From Chara braunii (taxonomy: Eukaryota > Streptophyta > Charophyceae > Charales > Characeae), in assembly GCA_003427395.1 (NCBI GenBank), contig BFEA01000298.1, forward strand, positions 1,239,008-1,268,753: DNA of 29,746 nucleotides, in the 5' to 3' direction. A program made the translations under genes and the position numbers. Below the pieces are notes generated by a model. That model made no database searches, was not told the origin of the DNA, and saw only the letters and a program-made list of their open reading frames with translations. Below are positions 10,016-19,092 of the stretch, piece by piece (within the stretch, counting starts at the first letter, position 1; the number at the start of each line of letters is the position of its first letter).

Positions 10016-10083
10016 ATCAGTCCGGTTCCTATTCCACCGGCAAGTCAGAATTACAGGATACATCATAACTACTCACCCACGCT
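10016..10083 (+). repeat. 68-bp direct repeat, left copy
   Basis: This segment, starting ATCAGTCCGGTTCCTATTCC, recurs identically at 10832-10899. The flanks differ on both sides. The copies are 816 bases apart and bracket the N gap. Confidence 0.9.
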
Positions 10084-10354
10084 CCAACTCACGCAGATGT
10101 GCATACATCAAACATCGTCTTCACACTCAATGGACACAGTTGCCACACACGAGACAAAGGTAGATGAGAATAGGACCAAGACCCGTCACTTATATTATCA
10201 AAAATTATGATTACAATGAGTTCACAGTTCCCTGAGTCAACGCGCTTCAGCGCAATACCAATCCCACATCAGATACATCAATGCCACCTTCGTCACTTGC
10301 TTCTAGCTCAGGTAAGTGTCCTCCATAACCAGACCTTGAAAGAACACTCTCTCT

Positions 10355-10604
10355 NNNNNNNNNNNNNNNNNNNNNNNNNNNNNNNNNNNNNNNNNNNNNN
10401 NNNNNNNNNNNNNNNNNNNNNNNNNNNNNNNNNNNNNNNNNNNNNNNNNNNNNNNNNNNNNNNNNNNNNNNNNNNNNNNNNNNNNNNNNNNNNNNNNNNN
10501 NNNNNNNNNNNNNNNNNNNNNNNNNNNNNNNNNNNNNNNNNNNNNNNNNNNNNNNNNNNNNNNNNNNNNNNNNNNNNNNNNNNNNNNNNNNNNNNNNNNN
10601 NNNN
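10355..10604. other. Assembly gap (250 N)
   Basis: A run of exactly 250 Ns interrupts otherwise non-coding DNA. The sequence before it ends in CTCTCTCT, suggesting the assembler failed in another microsatellite. Confidence 0.99.
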
Positions 10605-10675
10605 AGACACACCTTATTCATGACCTACACAACTGCTGGCGAACAGGTAAGTCTTTTGACAATGCCCTTTGCTTC

Positions 10676-10745
10676 AGGATGTGCCCGTTGGTAAAGAACT
10701 TGGACTCTTGACCTGCTTTTCACGTTTCTGAGCCCTGGCGAGATA
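10676..10745 (+). ncRNA. Possible tRNA-derived (SINE-like) fragment
   Basis: GTTGGTAAAGAAC can form a D-arm-like hairpin (GTT/AAC) and contains an A-box-like segment. About 35 bases later CGTTTCTGAGCCC resembles a degraded B box (GGTTCGANNCC). No full cloverleaf can be drawn, so this is at best a decayed tRNA-like or SINE head. No other SINE body is recognised. Confidence 0.25.
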
Positions 10746-10831
10746 CCTTTTCAGGCTGCTTTACTTTTACATGGCCCACGTTGCTTAGTTACAAGGCCTG
10801 AGGCCTACATTGGGTGAAAAAGACCCTTTCA

Positions 10832-10899
10832 ATCAGTCCGGTTCCTATTCCACCGGCAAGTCAGAATTACAGGATACATCATAACTACTCACCCACGCT
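10832..10899 (+). repeat. 68-bp direct repeat, right copy
   Basis: Identical to 10016-10083. The exact identity contrasts with the otherwise decayed surroundings. It could be a recent short duplication or an assembly product next to the gap. Confidence 0.9.
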
Positions 10900-11130
10900 T
10901 CCTTCCGGCCGGCCGAAGGACCCCTGACCAGCATTGATTGCTCCAACATCGTGGAGGATTGACTGTCATCTTGCCCTGCTTCATCCTTTCCTCTCAGGTC
11001 TACTGCGAAAACCTGTCGTATAAAGCATGACTAGCGAGAAAGGTCCTAGAAGCTGCCAAAGCTGCCAATTTTGTCTAAACTGTAAATCCCCCATGTGAGC
11101 CACATGAAAACTCTGCTATTATGAACCCTG
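10900..11130. other. Non-coding flank of gypsy copy 2
   Basis: No gene is recognised. Copy 2 begins at about 11131. The five bases before it (CCCTG) do not match the five after its other end (CTGTT), so no clean target duplication is visible. Confidence 0.5.
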
Positions 11131-11290
11131 TGCAATCAGACTCACTTTCTTTCACACTTCACATGCATGTAAACAGGTCTCTCAGCAAACCGGCGACAAG
11201 CGCCCACTCAAAGCTCAGAGATATGGTAACCCAGAACACAGTTCAAATACAAGCTTGCTTCAGATGGCTATGACGCGTCAGCGCCTGTAC

Positions 11291-11475
11291 AACTCTCTGT
11301 TCGTCACTGCGCCCCACTCTGCTGTTCACACACACTCAACTTAGGATCACCCTGGATATCCCACACGCGACACACTGTACACNAACTCTCTGTTCGTCAC
11401 TGCGCCCCACTCTGCTGTTCACACACACTCAACTTAGGATCACCCTGGATATCCCACACGCGACACACTGTACAC
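11291..11475 (+). repeat. 92-bp tandem duplication joined by one N (3' LTR)
   Basis: Positions 11291-11382 and 11384-11475 are the same 92-base unit starting AACTCTCTGTTCG, with an N at 11383. The other LTR has the same arrangement. The single N looks like an assembler placeholder, so the true copy number is unknown. Confidence 0.95.
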
Positions 11476-11669
11476 ACACGCACACATACACTACACCCTT
11501 CTTCCAGCTATGGCGGCTATGGCCGCTACTACCTCCACCGCTATGGCTAAACTCTCCTTCTCGCCCACTTCGTCTTCGGGCATACTGCAGACCACCTCGC
11601 ACAAGTCGCTGTAGCAGCGCTTCCGCATGGCTTATGTAGGAATGAATGAATGGCTGGGCGCTTCCTCTT

Positions 11670-11678
11670 GATTTATAC
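11670..11678 (-). promoter_or_regulatory. TATA box in 3' LTR
   Basis: The minus strand reads GTATAAATC, identical in the other LTR. In a 3' LTR this would drive outward transcription toward lower coordinates if active. Confidence 0.5.
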
Positions 11679-12215
11679 TTCTGTAGCTCGTTGGTCTGCC
11701 CCTTTCCCATGCCCTTGGTGCACACAGTCCCACACAGTACTTGCTTGACTGGGACTTGTACCGCTGACTGCATTGGTTTGCACTGCCAACTCAATGCAGT
11801 CGCACTGCCGACGTACCGCAGTTGAGATCACCACTTGCCCACTTGCCTCTGTCTAAACGTGAGCAATGCTTCGAAAGGCGACCACTAGGACCTTCCGGAA
11901 GGCTGCTGACTTGGCCTTTCGAACACTGTAGCAGCTACGACCTTGACCTTTCAGGACTGTAGCAGCCACGACCTTGACTTCTCAGGACACCTACAGCTAC
12001 GACCTCTAGGCCTCCCTAAGACCTCTATCCAATAGGTCTACAGATCGAACCCCTACCACCTACGGACCTACGACAGTCTACCAACTGTTACGAATACACA
12101 GGTCACGGGTTCAACTCTCGGGGTCGATGCATGTAATGTACACCGGTAAGGTGAAGTCTAGGGATCGAGCCCTGGGATCTGCATTCGGTACTGCTAGCAG
12201 GTGAATACCGTTTCA

Positions 12216-12227
12216 CTCCCACCGGCC
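12216..12227 (-). promoter_or_regulatory. Polypurine tract of gypsy copy 2
   Basis: The minus strand reads GGCCGGTGGGAG immediately before the LTR start TGAAAC, the expected place for plus-strand DNA priming. The same GGCCGG(C/T)G(A/G)GAG stands before the LTR of copy 1, which supports both boundaries. Confidence 0.7.
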
Positions 12228-12253
12228 TAAATTCGAGGTCCTCCGAGAATAAT

Positions 12254-14062
12254 TCAGTCCAAGGCAGGACCTTTACCTTTCTTATCTCTCTCGTAGGCTC
12301 TAACTATGTCAGGAGCTGTTTTCAGAAGTTCCGTTCTAGTAAACCAGCGGTCATCCTCTGGTTCGTGATAAGCAAACCGGACTTTATACTGTTTCTGTGG
12401 ACGACCTCCACCTCCTGTTCTAAACACATCTTCATCTACAATGTCGTCAATGTCGTACCTTCCGTCCATGTCTGGGGGGATCATGGATCTTCTAGATGGA
12501 AACTGTCGACTTGTGACACATGGCAACAACTTTGACGCATGAAACATGGGGTAGGTGTGGAGGTGTGCTGGGATCTGTACTGTGTAGGACGGTCCATCCT
12601 CTCCGCCCTTAACTTCTAGAATTGACCACGGTCCTCTATACGCGGGCAGTAACTTCTGTGAGATGTTTTCCTCAGGAGAAAACTCTTTGGACTTGACCCA
12701 GACCAGGTCGCCTACTTGAAACTGTGACGGACGACGGTGTTTGTTAGCCTGTTCTACCATTCGGTGTTGGGCCTTCCTGAGGTTCTCTACAACGGTAGCT
12801 AACTCCTTCTCGTGTTGTATCGCAAACTCTCTGGTACCGGGCGGTAATTTGTGAATCTGGTCCCGGTTAAGTCCCTCAAACGGTCTGCGAGGTCTAAAGG
12901 ACTTGTGCAGTTCATTGGGAGTGCGACACATGGCTAAGTGCACGCTGTTATTACAAGCACTAGCTACCTTGGGCAACATTGCATCCCAATTGACTTGATT
13001 GGGTCTAATGTACATACGCAAAACTTGTTGCAGGATCTTATTCATCTGTTCGGTCTGACCGTTAGTCTCGGGGTGCCGGCCAGACGACATTAGCAACTTT
13101 GACCCATAAACTTTCATGAGTTCCTGCCAGTTCTGACTAGTGAACCGGGTGTCTCTATCGCTAACTATAGACAGCGGAATCCCGTGATCACTAACCCAAT
13201 GGTAAAAAAACTTGCGAATGACTAACTCAGTGCGTGCCTCTACAGGCAAGGGAACAAAAACTGCATATTTGCTAAATCTATCGACTATGACCATGACTTG
13301 GCTCTTGTCGTGCCTACTCTTGACACCAACGTCCATGAAGTCAATGGAGACAAAATCTCCAGGTTGGTCAGGAATGGGCAAGGGTCGAAGAAGACCTAGA
13401 GGGGTACGCGTAGTTGTCTTATTCCTCTGGCAAACTTTGCAACTGCGAACATACTCTATGCAGTCAGCTTTCATTCCCGGCCATGTACATGAATGCATCA
13501 GGTTGGCGAGAGTCTTTTGCCAACCGAAATGTCCCTCTGTAACGTGGCCTTCCCCTAAGATCAAACTGCGAATCTCCTCACTATTGGGAACACACAGACG
13601 GTCTACTACGTTGGTCTTCTCGAACAACAATCCTTCTATCGTGCGGTAGTGTGGTTCTGTCTCTGGGGCCTCCCTAACTCTTTTGAGGAGGTCGCTATAG
13701 ATAGGGTCCTGCACATACGCCTGTCTTACTTTCTCTTGCAGGTCTGTCCCTACATCCAAATAGTGGACTATATCTCCAAAGTAGTCTGATCTCCTACTTA
13801 GAGCATCCGCAACCACATTGTACTTGCCCTTGACCGGTTTGAGCTCAAAGTCATACTGGTCTATCTCAGCGGCCCACCTAGTCAACTTAGGTGTCATTTT
13901 GGCCTGTGTCTTCAGCCACCTAAGGGTCTCGTGGTCTGAATATACTTTGAAGTGCCTCCCAAGCAGGTAATGCTTCCAGTGTCTTAAGGCCTGCCTGAGA
14001 GCGTAGAGTTCTCTCTTGTAAGTCGAGGTAGCTACCTTCTCTGAGGGCATCCTCGCTGACAT
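12254..14062 (-). CDS. Gypsy RNase H-integrase part of pol, 602-codon open frame
   Basis: This is the longest open frame in the window. It starts in the RNase H domain (YKRELYALRQAL, YSDHETLRWL, VADALSRRSDY) and is really the 3' part of pol, cut off from RT by a TAG (at about 14100) in place of Gln. Integrase follows: HHCC zinc site (EGHVTEGHFG and CKVCQRNK) and the catalytic core SIDFMDVGV, SDRDTRFTS and GQTEQMNKIL, with all three acidic positions present. A GPY motif (YRGPWSIL) comes next. The end is a chromodomain-like tail (YKVRFAYHEPEDDRWFTR), similar to copy 1. It has no start of its own; normally it is released by protease from Gag-Pol. The long uninterrupted frame beside broken neighbours suggests few mutations here rather than function. 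Confidence 0.92.
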   Translation of the reverse strand: MSARMPSEKVATSTYKRELYALRQALRHWKHYLLGRHFKVYSDHETLRWLKTQAKMTPKLTRWAAEIDQYDFELKPVKGKYNVVADALSRRSDYFGDIVHYLDVGTDLQEKVRQAYVQDPIYSDLLKRVREAPETEPHYRTIEGLLFEKTNVVDRLCVPNSEEIRSLILGEGHVTEGHFGWQKTLANLMHSCTWPGMKADCIEYVRSCKVCQRNKTTTRTPLGLLRPLPIPDQPGDFVSIDFMDVGVKSRHDKSQVMVIVDRFSKYAVFVPLPVEARTELVIRKFFYHWVSDHGIPLSIVSDRDTRFTSQNWQELMKVYGSKLLMSSGRHPETNGQTEQMNKILQQVLRMYIRPNQVNWDAMLPKVASACNNSVHLAMCRTPNELHKSFRPRRPFEGLNRDQIHKLPPGTREFAIQHEKELATVVENLRKAQHRMVEQANKHRRPSQFQVGDLVWVKSKEFSPEENISQKLLPAYRGPWSILEVKGGEDGPSYTVQIPAHLHTYPMFHASKLLPCVTSRQFPSRRSMIPPDMDGRYDIDDIVDEDVFRTGGGGRPQKQYKVRFAYHEPEDDRWFTRTELLKTAPDIVRAYERDKKGKGPALD

Positions 14063-14098
14063 GAACTCTACGGGTCTATAGCCATTGTCGTCGTCTTG

Positions 14099-14797
14099 CT
14101 ATAACACGGTGTCTATGCCATACTGACTCGCGTCCGTGGTGACGACAAATGGCAAAGACGGATCTGTTACTTTCAGGACAAGGTACTCTATCAACGCGCG
14201 CTTTAACTTCTTGAGCGCGGACGTACAGCCTTTGTCCCACTGCCAGATTGCTTCTTTCTTTAGCAACCGGCGAAGGGGAGCGGCGATAGTCAAAAAATTC
14301 CGCACGAACTTCCTATAGTAGTTAGCCAGACCTAGGAACGACTGCAACTCTGTCAGTGTGCGGGGTGTCGGCCAATCTCTAACCGCCGCTATTTTGCTGT
14401 TCTCTGGCTTAATGCCATCTCCGTCTAAAATGTGGCCCAAGTACAAGACTTGTGTCTTGGCCCACTCGCACTTCTTCGCATTGATCTTGAAGTTAGCCTC
14501 TCTCAGCTTCTCCAAGACCTGCCTCAAATGACCCTGATGCTCTTGGAGGGTCCTACCGAAAACTAAGATATCATCTAAATAAACTACAACGAATCTATCT
14601 AACCAAGGCCTAAACAAATCATTCATACATCGTTGAAATGTAGCTGGCGCATTGGTTAGTCCAAAGGGCATCACTATGAACTCATAATGCCCATATCTAG
14701 TCCGGAAGGCAGTCTTGTACTGGTCATCAGGATGGACCTCTATCTGATGATATCCAGACGTCAAATCTATCTTTGAAAAATATCTGCAACCCTGCAC
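14099..14797 (-). pseudogene. Gypsy reverse transcriptase, copy 2, main part
   Basis: It reads [40 protein letters not shown] and NAPATFQRCM, then the active site [10 protein letters not shown]. The thumb and connection follow (YLGHILDGDGIKPENSK, LTELQSFLGLANYYRKF). The frame then enters RNase H with VTTDASQYG, the first catalytic Asp, and stops at TAG after DTVL, where the family has Gln. Just upstream (about 14798-14870) the frame is lost and the block normally reading RMCIDYRGLNAIT is missing, together with a TAA after LFVP. Polymerase motifs A and C are thus kept, but the fingers strand is deleted, so RT cannot be active. Confidence 0.93.
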
Positions 14798-14855
14798 CGA
14801 ATCTAGAAGGTCATCTATCCTGGGCAGCGGTTCAACGTTCTAACTCTCCCTCCTT

Positions 14856-15419
14856 TTAAGGGACAAATAATACTGGTGCTCCAAAAGGAGACGAACTGGG
14901 CCTAATCCAACCCTTTTCTAGGAGCTCGTCCAACTGCTTGCGCAACTCCTCTAAGTCCCTTGGGGACATCCTGTAGACTGCTCCCTTAGGAGTCCTACTG
15001 CCAGGCTCTATCTCTATCCGGTGCTGGATCGGCCGCGGTACTACTCCGGTCGGCGGCTCTGCTAAGTCTTTAAGCTCTTCAAACAACTTGGCGATGGTTG
15101 GATCCATGGGTGTGTCTTCTCTAGGCTCGGTGATAGGCCTTACATAAGCTACAAAGACCTGCTCCTCTAACTGCTCCTTTCTCACTAATCGCGCGAATGC
15201 GGGAGCACTGAGACAACAATGTGCCAGAGAGTTGTCTACTCCTGACATGTGAAACAAACGGGCCGTCTTAACCTCACCTGATGGACTAGGGAGCCTACAC
15301 TCATGCTCTCTCAAATGGAGTGTGGCCCCTACTGCCTCTCCCCAGTCCATACCTAGGACTATGTCAAAAGGGAGGTCATCCTGTATGAGGAGAGTCAGGG
15401 AATGGAGAACCTTCTCCAC
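14856..15419 (-). pseudogene. Gypsy protease C-terminal half and RT N-terminus, copy 2
   Basis: The frame contains PFDIVLGMDWGEAVGATL, the flap-distal part of the retropepsin fold (usually I-LGMDWL). A linker of about 70 residues follows, then RT entry sequence (PIQHRIEIEPGS, GAVYRMSPRDLEELRKQLDE, KGWIRPSSSPFGAPVLFVP). It is closely parallel to copy 1, which starts inside this linker. It connects upstream to the catalytic half of the protease only through a frame change at about 15440. Confidence 0.88.
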
Positions 15420-15528
15420 CTTCCCATCTTTCTCTAGGCGGGAAATATGCCTGGACTCCCTCTACGTAGTCCTCAACACGCATCGTGCGGTTGTCTGCGA
15501 GGACATTGACTATGGGGTCTGTTAACTT

Positions 15529-15843
15529 CTAGACTTTTAACCCTAGTCTTAGCTTCTTCAACACTCTACGACTAACATAACCGCGAGTAGCCCCTGAGTC
15601 TATAAGGGCTCCTACTCTGCTTCTAAAAACTTCTACATCTACTAACACTAGTTGTCCTTTACTTTCCTTCTTCATTTTGGCCCAGACCGGCATCCTTTTT
15701 TTCAAATCTTCTGCCACGCCTGTGAGGGAAGTGCCTTGAGAGACGCTAACACAAGCATTCTCTGGACAACTAACTAGGCACTGGCCTGCAACCTCTGCCA
15801 TAGGCTCACGTGGTGTGGGAGTTTCCTGGTGGTGCACACACAC
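15529..15843 (-). pseudogene. Gypsy retropepsin catalytic half, copy 2
   Basis: The aspartic protease signature is GALIDSGATRGYVSRRV near the end of this 104-codon frame; Asp in DSGA is the catalytic residue. The frame ends at TAG (15529). The continuation KLTDPIVNVLADNRTMRVED is readable past that stop, followed by a frameshift near 15440. The upstream part (residues 1-70) is variable, as is usual between the Gag zinc knuckle and protease. Gag ends at 15882 in another frame. Confidence 0.85.
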
Positions 15844-15881
15844 TTCCCCACATGGCCTAATGGTAGGGGCAGTTGCGCCCC

Positions 15882-16946
15882 CTATTGGCGGCTGCCTTTT
15901 GACCCCTGGGCAGCAAATCGGGCTTCCCTATACTTTGGACAATATTTGATAATGTGGGCAGGGTCACCGCAGTAGATGCACTGCCCCTGCTCCATACGCA
16001 GTTGCCACACACGCTGGTCCAAGCCCAAGTCTTCCCAAGGCCGGCCCTGTGGCCAGCCTGGGTGCCAACCTCCTTGCCTCTGAGGTGATCTTCCACCTTT
16101 GCGCTGCGGCGATTGACTAGGCCCTGAGCGATTCGGTGGGGGACCTTGACCCCCACCTCCCCCTTGACGGTTCCTTTGACCGCCAACCCCCTGTGCACCC
16201 GGACCTCGACCACCCATGGCCCGTCCCCCTTGGCCCTGGCCTCCTCTACCTTGCGGCCTCCCTCCAACCGCGACAACAGCATACGTCCTCCCCTGACTTA
16301 CACCAATGTCCTCCTCCGCTAGCCCACACCCAATTTGACTGTAGAGAACTTCGTCCGTACCACCCTCATCCAAAGTAAGGATCAGGTGATCCTTGGCCCT
16401 AACCTGACCTGAGATGGTACGTCCCTTCCACTTCTTTCCCTTGTCTAAGTCCTTATGCCAGAAAGTGGAAACAAGCATGGACTTCGCCTCGAACAGGACC
16501 ACTTCCCTACTTAACGCATCATACGTAATATTGGCCTGTTGGGTCTTATCAAAGAAATGCCCTCGCAAGGGCTCTGGCATGACACGATAAAATAAGTTAA
16601 CCAACTGGGTCTCAGTGACCCCGTGGTCTGGGATGGCTACAAGGTCATCCATCACTGCTTTGAGTGCTCTTGCACTCTTCCACTGCCTGGAGTGGATTGT
16701 TTGCAGTTTATCGGAGGGCCTGACGCCCCTTGTGACGTTAGTGAACCTCTCTCGCAGGAGTTTGATGAAGGTAGGAAGAGGGGTGAGCCTAGAGTACGCA
16801 ACCATATTGTGCTCACAATCGGCTGTGCGCGCAAGGGACCTGGCGAAGCTGACTGCTTCATCCTTCAGTGCATGGAAGGCCATGAGGACTTGTTCCTCTG
16901 GCGCGATATGCTGTAAGTACACATAAGTGTAATGCTGGCCTCCCAA
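15882..16946 (-). CDS. Gypsy Gag, capsid and zinc-knuckle part
   Basis: This 354-codon frame encodes the retrotransposon Gag that packages RNA. Residues about 10-190 look like the Retrotrans_gag helical region (EEQVLMAFHALKDEAVSFAR, FIKLLRERFTNVTRGV). A Gly/Arg/Gln-rich low-complexity stretch follows (about 225-300). Then comes one zinc knuckle, CIYCGDPAHIIKYC, fitting CX2CX4HX4C. The Met at 16946 is probably not the true start: the sequence upstream in another frame (16865-17131) reads FDNWEASI, so a frameshift near 16925 splits the protein. It is followed by protease in a different frame. Confidence 0.88.
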   Translation of the reverse strand: MGGQHYTYVYLQHIAPEEQVLMAFHALKDEAVSFARSLARTADCEHNMVAYSRLTPLPTFIKLLRERFTNVTRGVRPSDKLQTIHSRQWKSARALKAVMDDLVAIPDHGVTETQLVNLFYRVMPEPLRGHFFDKTQQANITYDALSREVVLFEAKSMLVSTFWHKDLDKGKKWKGRTISGQVRAKDHLILTLDEGGTDEVLYSQIGCGLAEEDIGVSQGRTYAVVAVGGRPQGRGGQGQGGRAMGGRGPGAQGVGGQRNRQGGGGGQGPPPNRSGPSQSPQRKGGRSPQRQGGWHPGWPQGRPWEDLGLDQRVWQLRMEQGQCIYCGDPAHIIKYCPKYREARFAAQGSKGSRQ

Positions 16947-17131
16947 TTATCAAAATTATCGTCCTTTTTCCCGCTATAAGAGACATGAAATTTGAGCTTG
17001 ACAGACTCTTTGCGGGGACGCGTTTCGGCCTCTGTTGTGGCCACTACCTTGGCGCCTTCAATGGCGCCTGCACAAAACTTCTTTGCGCCTTCCTTTAATC
17101 TCTTAACTTCGGTCCCGACGTGGGTCACCAC
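16865..17131 (-). pseudogene. Gag middle segment between two frameshifts
   Basis: This short open frame joins the coiled-coil N-terminal piece to the capsid piece. It reads EVKRLKEGAKKFCAGAIEGA and KFHVSYSGKKDDNFDNWEAS; the latter resembles the start of gypsy capsid domains (KF-G--D-NFD-W). Its 5' side overlaps the end of the upstream frame by a few bases, where a one-base shift and TGA at 17125 break the protein. Its 3' side runs out of frame near 16925. Confidence 0.75.
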
Positions 17132-17880
17132 TCACGCGCAAACTCTCTAAACCCGGTCCGGATGGAATGGAGGGTCACTTCTTGGCCCTTATTAGCCTGA
17201 TATTGCTTAGTCCAGGCCTGTCCCAAAATCTCGAGATAACTCAAGATCTTGTCTAGTTTGGCCGGAATATCCTGCTGTGCTCCCACTTCTTGCTTACACG
17301 ATTGTATCTGGTTGGCCTCCTCCCTCCTCCTCTTCTTCTCCCTTGCCAGAAGCAACTTCCACTCCAATCTTTTTTCATCCTCTAGCATCTGGCGGTCCAG
17401 GGGGTCCTCGATAGCTTCCAGCTCCCTGACTACTGCTTCCTTCTCCTCCTGAGGCACATATAACATTGCCTCTTCGTCTTCTCCCAGTGATAGATTAGCC
17501 ACCCATTCAAATATCTTCTTCTCCATCCACATATGTTCTTCCTTTGTGCCACTCCTCTGTCCTCTCTCTCTTGTACGTCTTCTGAGGAGTCCTTCTTCCA
17601 ATGCTTCCTCCTCCTCTGCTTCTTCTTCTTCGGCAACTCTCCTTTTCTTTTCCTCCTCCTTCTGTAACCTCATCATCTCCTCCTCCAACTTCTTTTTCTT
17701 CGCCGCCTGCTCCTCTGCAATTGCCTTTAACTTCGCCTGCTTGAGGAGCTCCTTCTTCTCTTTTCTCTCTTTTAAAATGACGGCCATTTGCTCCTCTTGA
17801 GCCCAAGTATAAGGGGTAGTACTCTTCCCAGTACGGGTGTCCACCATGATGTCAGGTGCACAACTAGATATTAGTTCCAC
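17125..17880 (-). CDS. Gag N-terminal coiled-coil region
   Basis: The 251-codon frame starts at 17880 (MELISS) or more likely at 17847 (MVDTRTGKSTTPYTWAQEEQ), where the conserved-looking text begins. Residues about 30-100 are a Lys/Glu-rich predicted coiled coil (KKLEEEMMRLQKEEEKKRR) with an acidic run after it. A second helical part (REEANQIQSCKQEVG, LDKILSYLEILGQAW) leads to IRTGFREFAREW before the stop. I place it as the N-terminal part of Gag by its position between the leader and the capsid fragment. A trans-acting role cannot be judged. It ends at TGA after one frameshift. Confidence 0.75.
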   Translation of the reverse strand: MELISSCAPDIMVDTRTGKSTTPYTWAQEEQMAVILKERKEKKELLKQAKLKAIAEEQAAKKKKLEEEMMRLQKEEEKKRRVAEEEEAEEEEALEEGLLRRRTRERGQRSGTKEEHMWMEKKIFEWVANLSLGEDEEAMLYVPQEEKEAVVRELEAIEDPLDRQMLEDEKRLEWKLLLAREKKRRREEANQIQSCKQEVGAQQDIPAKLDKILSYLEILGQAWTKQYQANKGQEVTLHSIRTGFREFAREW

Positions 17881-18019
17881 TCCTCACCACTTAGATTTCT
17901 ACCCCCTGACTGACACAACCTACTGACTCAATCTATGAACCACGGAATCCGGACAAGATCCCGTCAGCTACGGTCACTAGCCTGGACCAAAACTATGGCT
18001 ATCACTACAGGACTTATTT

Positions 18020-18276
18020 AACTCCTCATGAATTATTTAACGTCGCAAACAGGACGACGTGATCAACAAGTCCTCTCAAGACTTAGACGGCTTGTTGTGC
18101 TCTCCACAACTCGGATTTTGGGCCTAAACTATGTTTGCTGATCAGGAGGCATTTAAGGAGATCCCCTGTAACTCCTCAGGAATTATTTAACGTCGCAAAC
18201 AGGACGACGCAATCAGCAAGTCCTCTCAAGACTTAGACGGCTTGTTGTGCAGCCCACAACTTGGATTTTGGGCCTA
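18020..18276. repeat. 107-bp direct duplication in the leader, period 150
   Basis: 18020-18126 and 18170-18276 are near-identical, beginning AACTCCTCA and sharing GAATTATTTAACGTCGCAAA and ACTTAGACGGCTTGTTGTGC. They lie between gag and the primer site in the untranslated leader of gypsy copy 2. No protein is encoded. Confidence 0.9.
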
Positions 18277-18565
18277 CCGCGCCACACCGAGCAGCCCGCC
18301 GGTCAGCACCGGTCCTTGGGAGGGTTCGTATTCTCCGGGACAGTCGAGTCGTCAGACACAACCTTTAGCCCTACTCAGCCCGTGCGGGTTTGGTCAACCA
18401 GGCCCTATCCTTCATCCACAGAGTCCTAACACCTGGACAAAAGAGACTCGATGCAGAAAGAAGAGACAAACTGACTTGACTCAGCAAGTACCACAGGGTG
18501 TGTGCACATCCATAGGGNGAGGGGATAGGCTTGAAGGCTTGGCGAGATTATACCGGCTCCAGCTT

Positions 18566-18685
18566 GGTCAAAGTCGTGGTCAACGGTCTTGGTCAACGCC
18601 TTGGTCAACGCCTTGGTCAACGTTTGGTCAATGCTTGGTCAACGCTTGGTCAACGTTGTGGTCAACCCCGGTCAACTTCGGTCAA
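18566..18685 (-). promoter_or_regulatory. Array of eleven TTGACC (W-box-like) motifs
   Basis: The plus strand carries GGTCAA eleven times in 120 bp, mostly as CTTGGTCAACG units, so the minus (element-sense) strand carries TTGACC. TTGAC(C/T) is the core bound by plant WRKY factors. The array may simply be a tandem repeat; binding is inferred from the motif only. Confidence 0.55.
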
Positions 18686-18699
18686 CCCCCGCTCAACTC

Positions 18700-19020
18700 T
18701 TCGTTCGGCTATGGCTGCCTTCTTCTTCTTCCTCACCAACCTTCTTTCTTCTTTCTCCTTCCTTTCTTCTTCCTCGCCTCTATCTTCCACCCCAACTATC
18801 TTCTTTCTTTCTCTCTCTTTTTTTTTGTTTTTTTTTTTTGTTTGTTTCTCTCCCTTCACCTTCCTCGGTTATGGCTTCCTTACTTCGCTCGGTCTCTCCC
18901 TCTCCGTCTCTCTGCTCACATCCTCCTTCGTTACTCCGTGGCTAAGGTCGGCGGCTATGGCCGCCCCTTCACTTCGTTGGACCGCACAATGCTCTGCAAC
19001 AGGTACGTGACAACCAATCT

Positions 19021-19092
<72 letters not shown>

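Larger units (their letters stand above)
11131..12215 (-). repeat. 3' LTR of gypsy copy 2
   Basis: On the minus strand it begins TGAAACGGTATTCACC (at 12215) and ends TCTGATTGCA (at 11131), with canonical TG...CA ends. It matches 19347-20447 along its whole length with scattered substitutions and small indels. It contains a TATA box and a 92-bp tandem duplication interrupted by a single N (11291-11475). Confidence 0.92.

Noticed and set aside
17018-17030. Second GGCCGAAACGCGT (minus strand), identical to 13 bases of the hammerhead candidate
   Set aside because: It lies in gag coding sequence (AETRPRK) and has no CTGATGA or helix I partner upstream; coincidence is likely.
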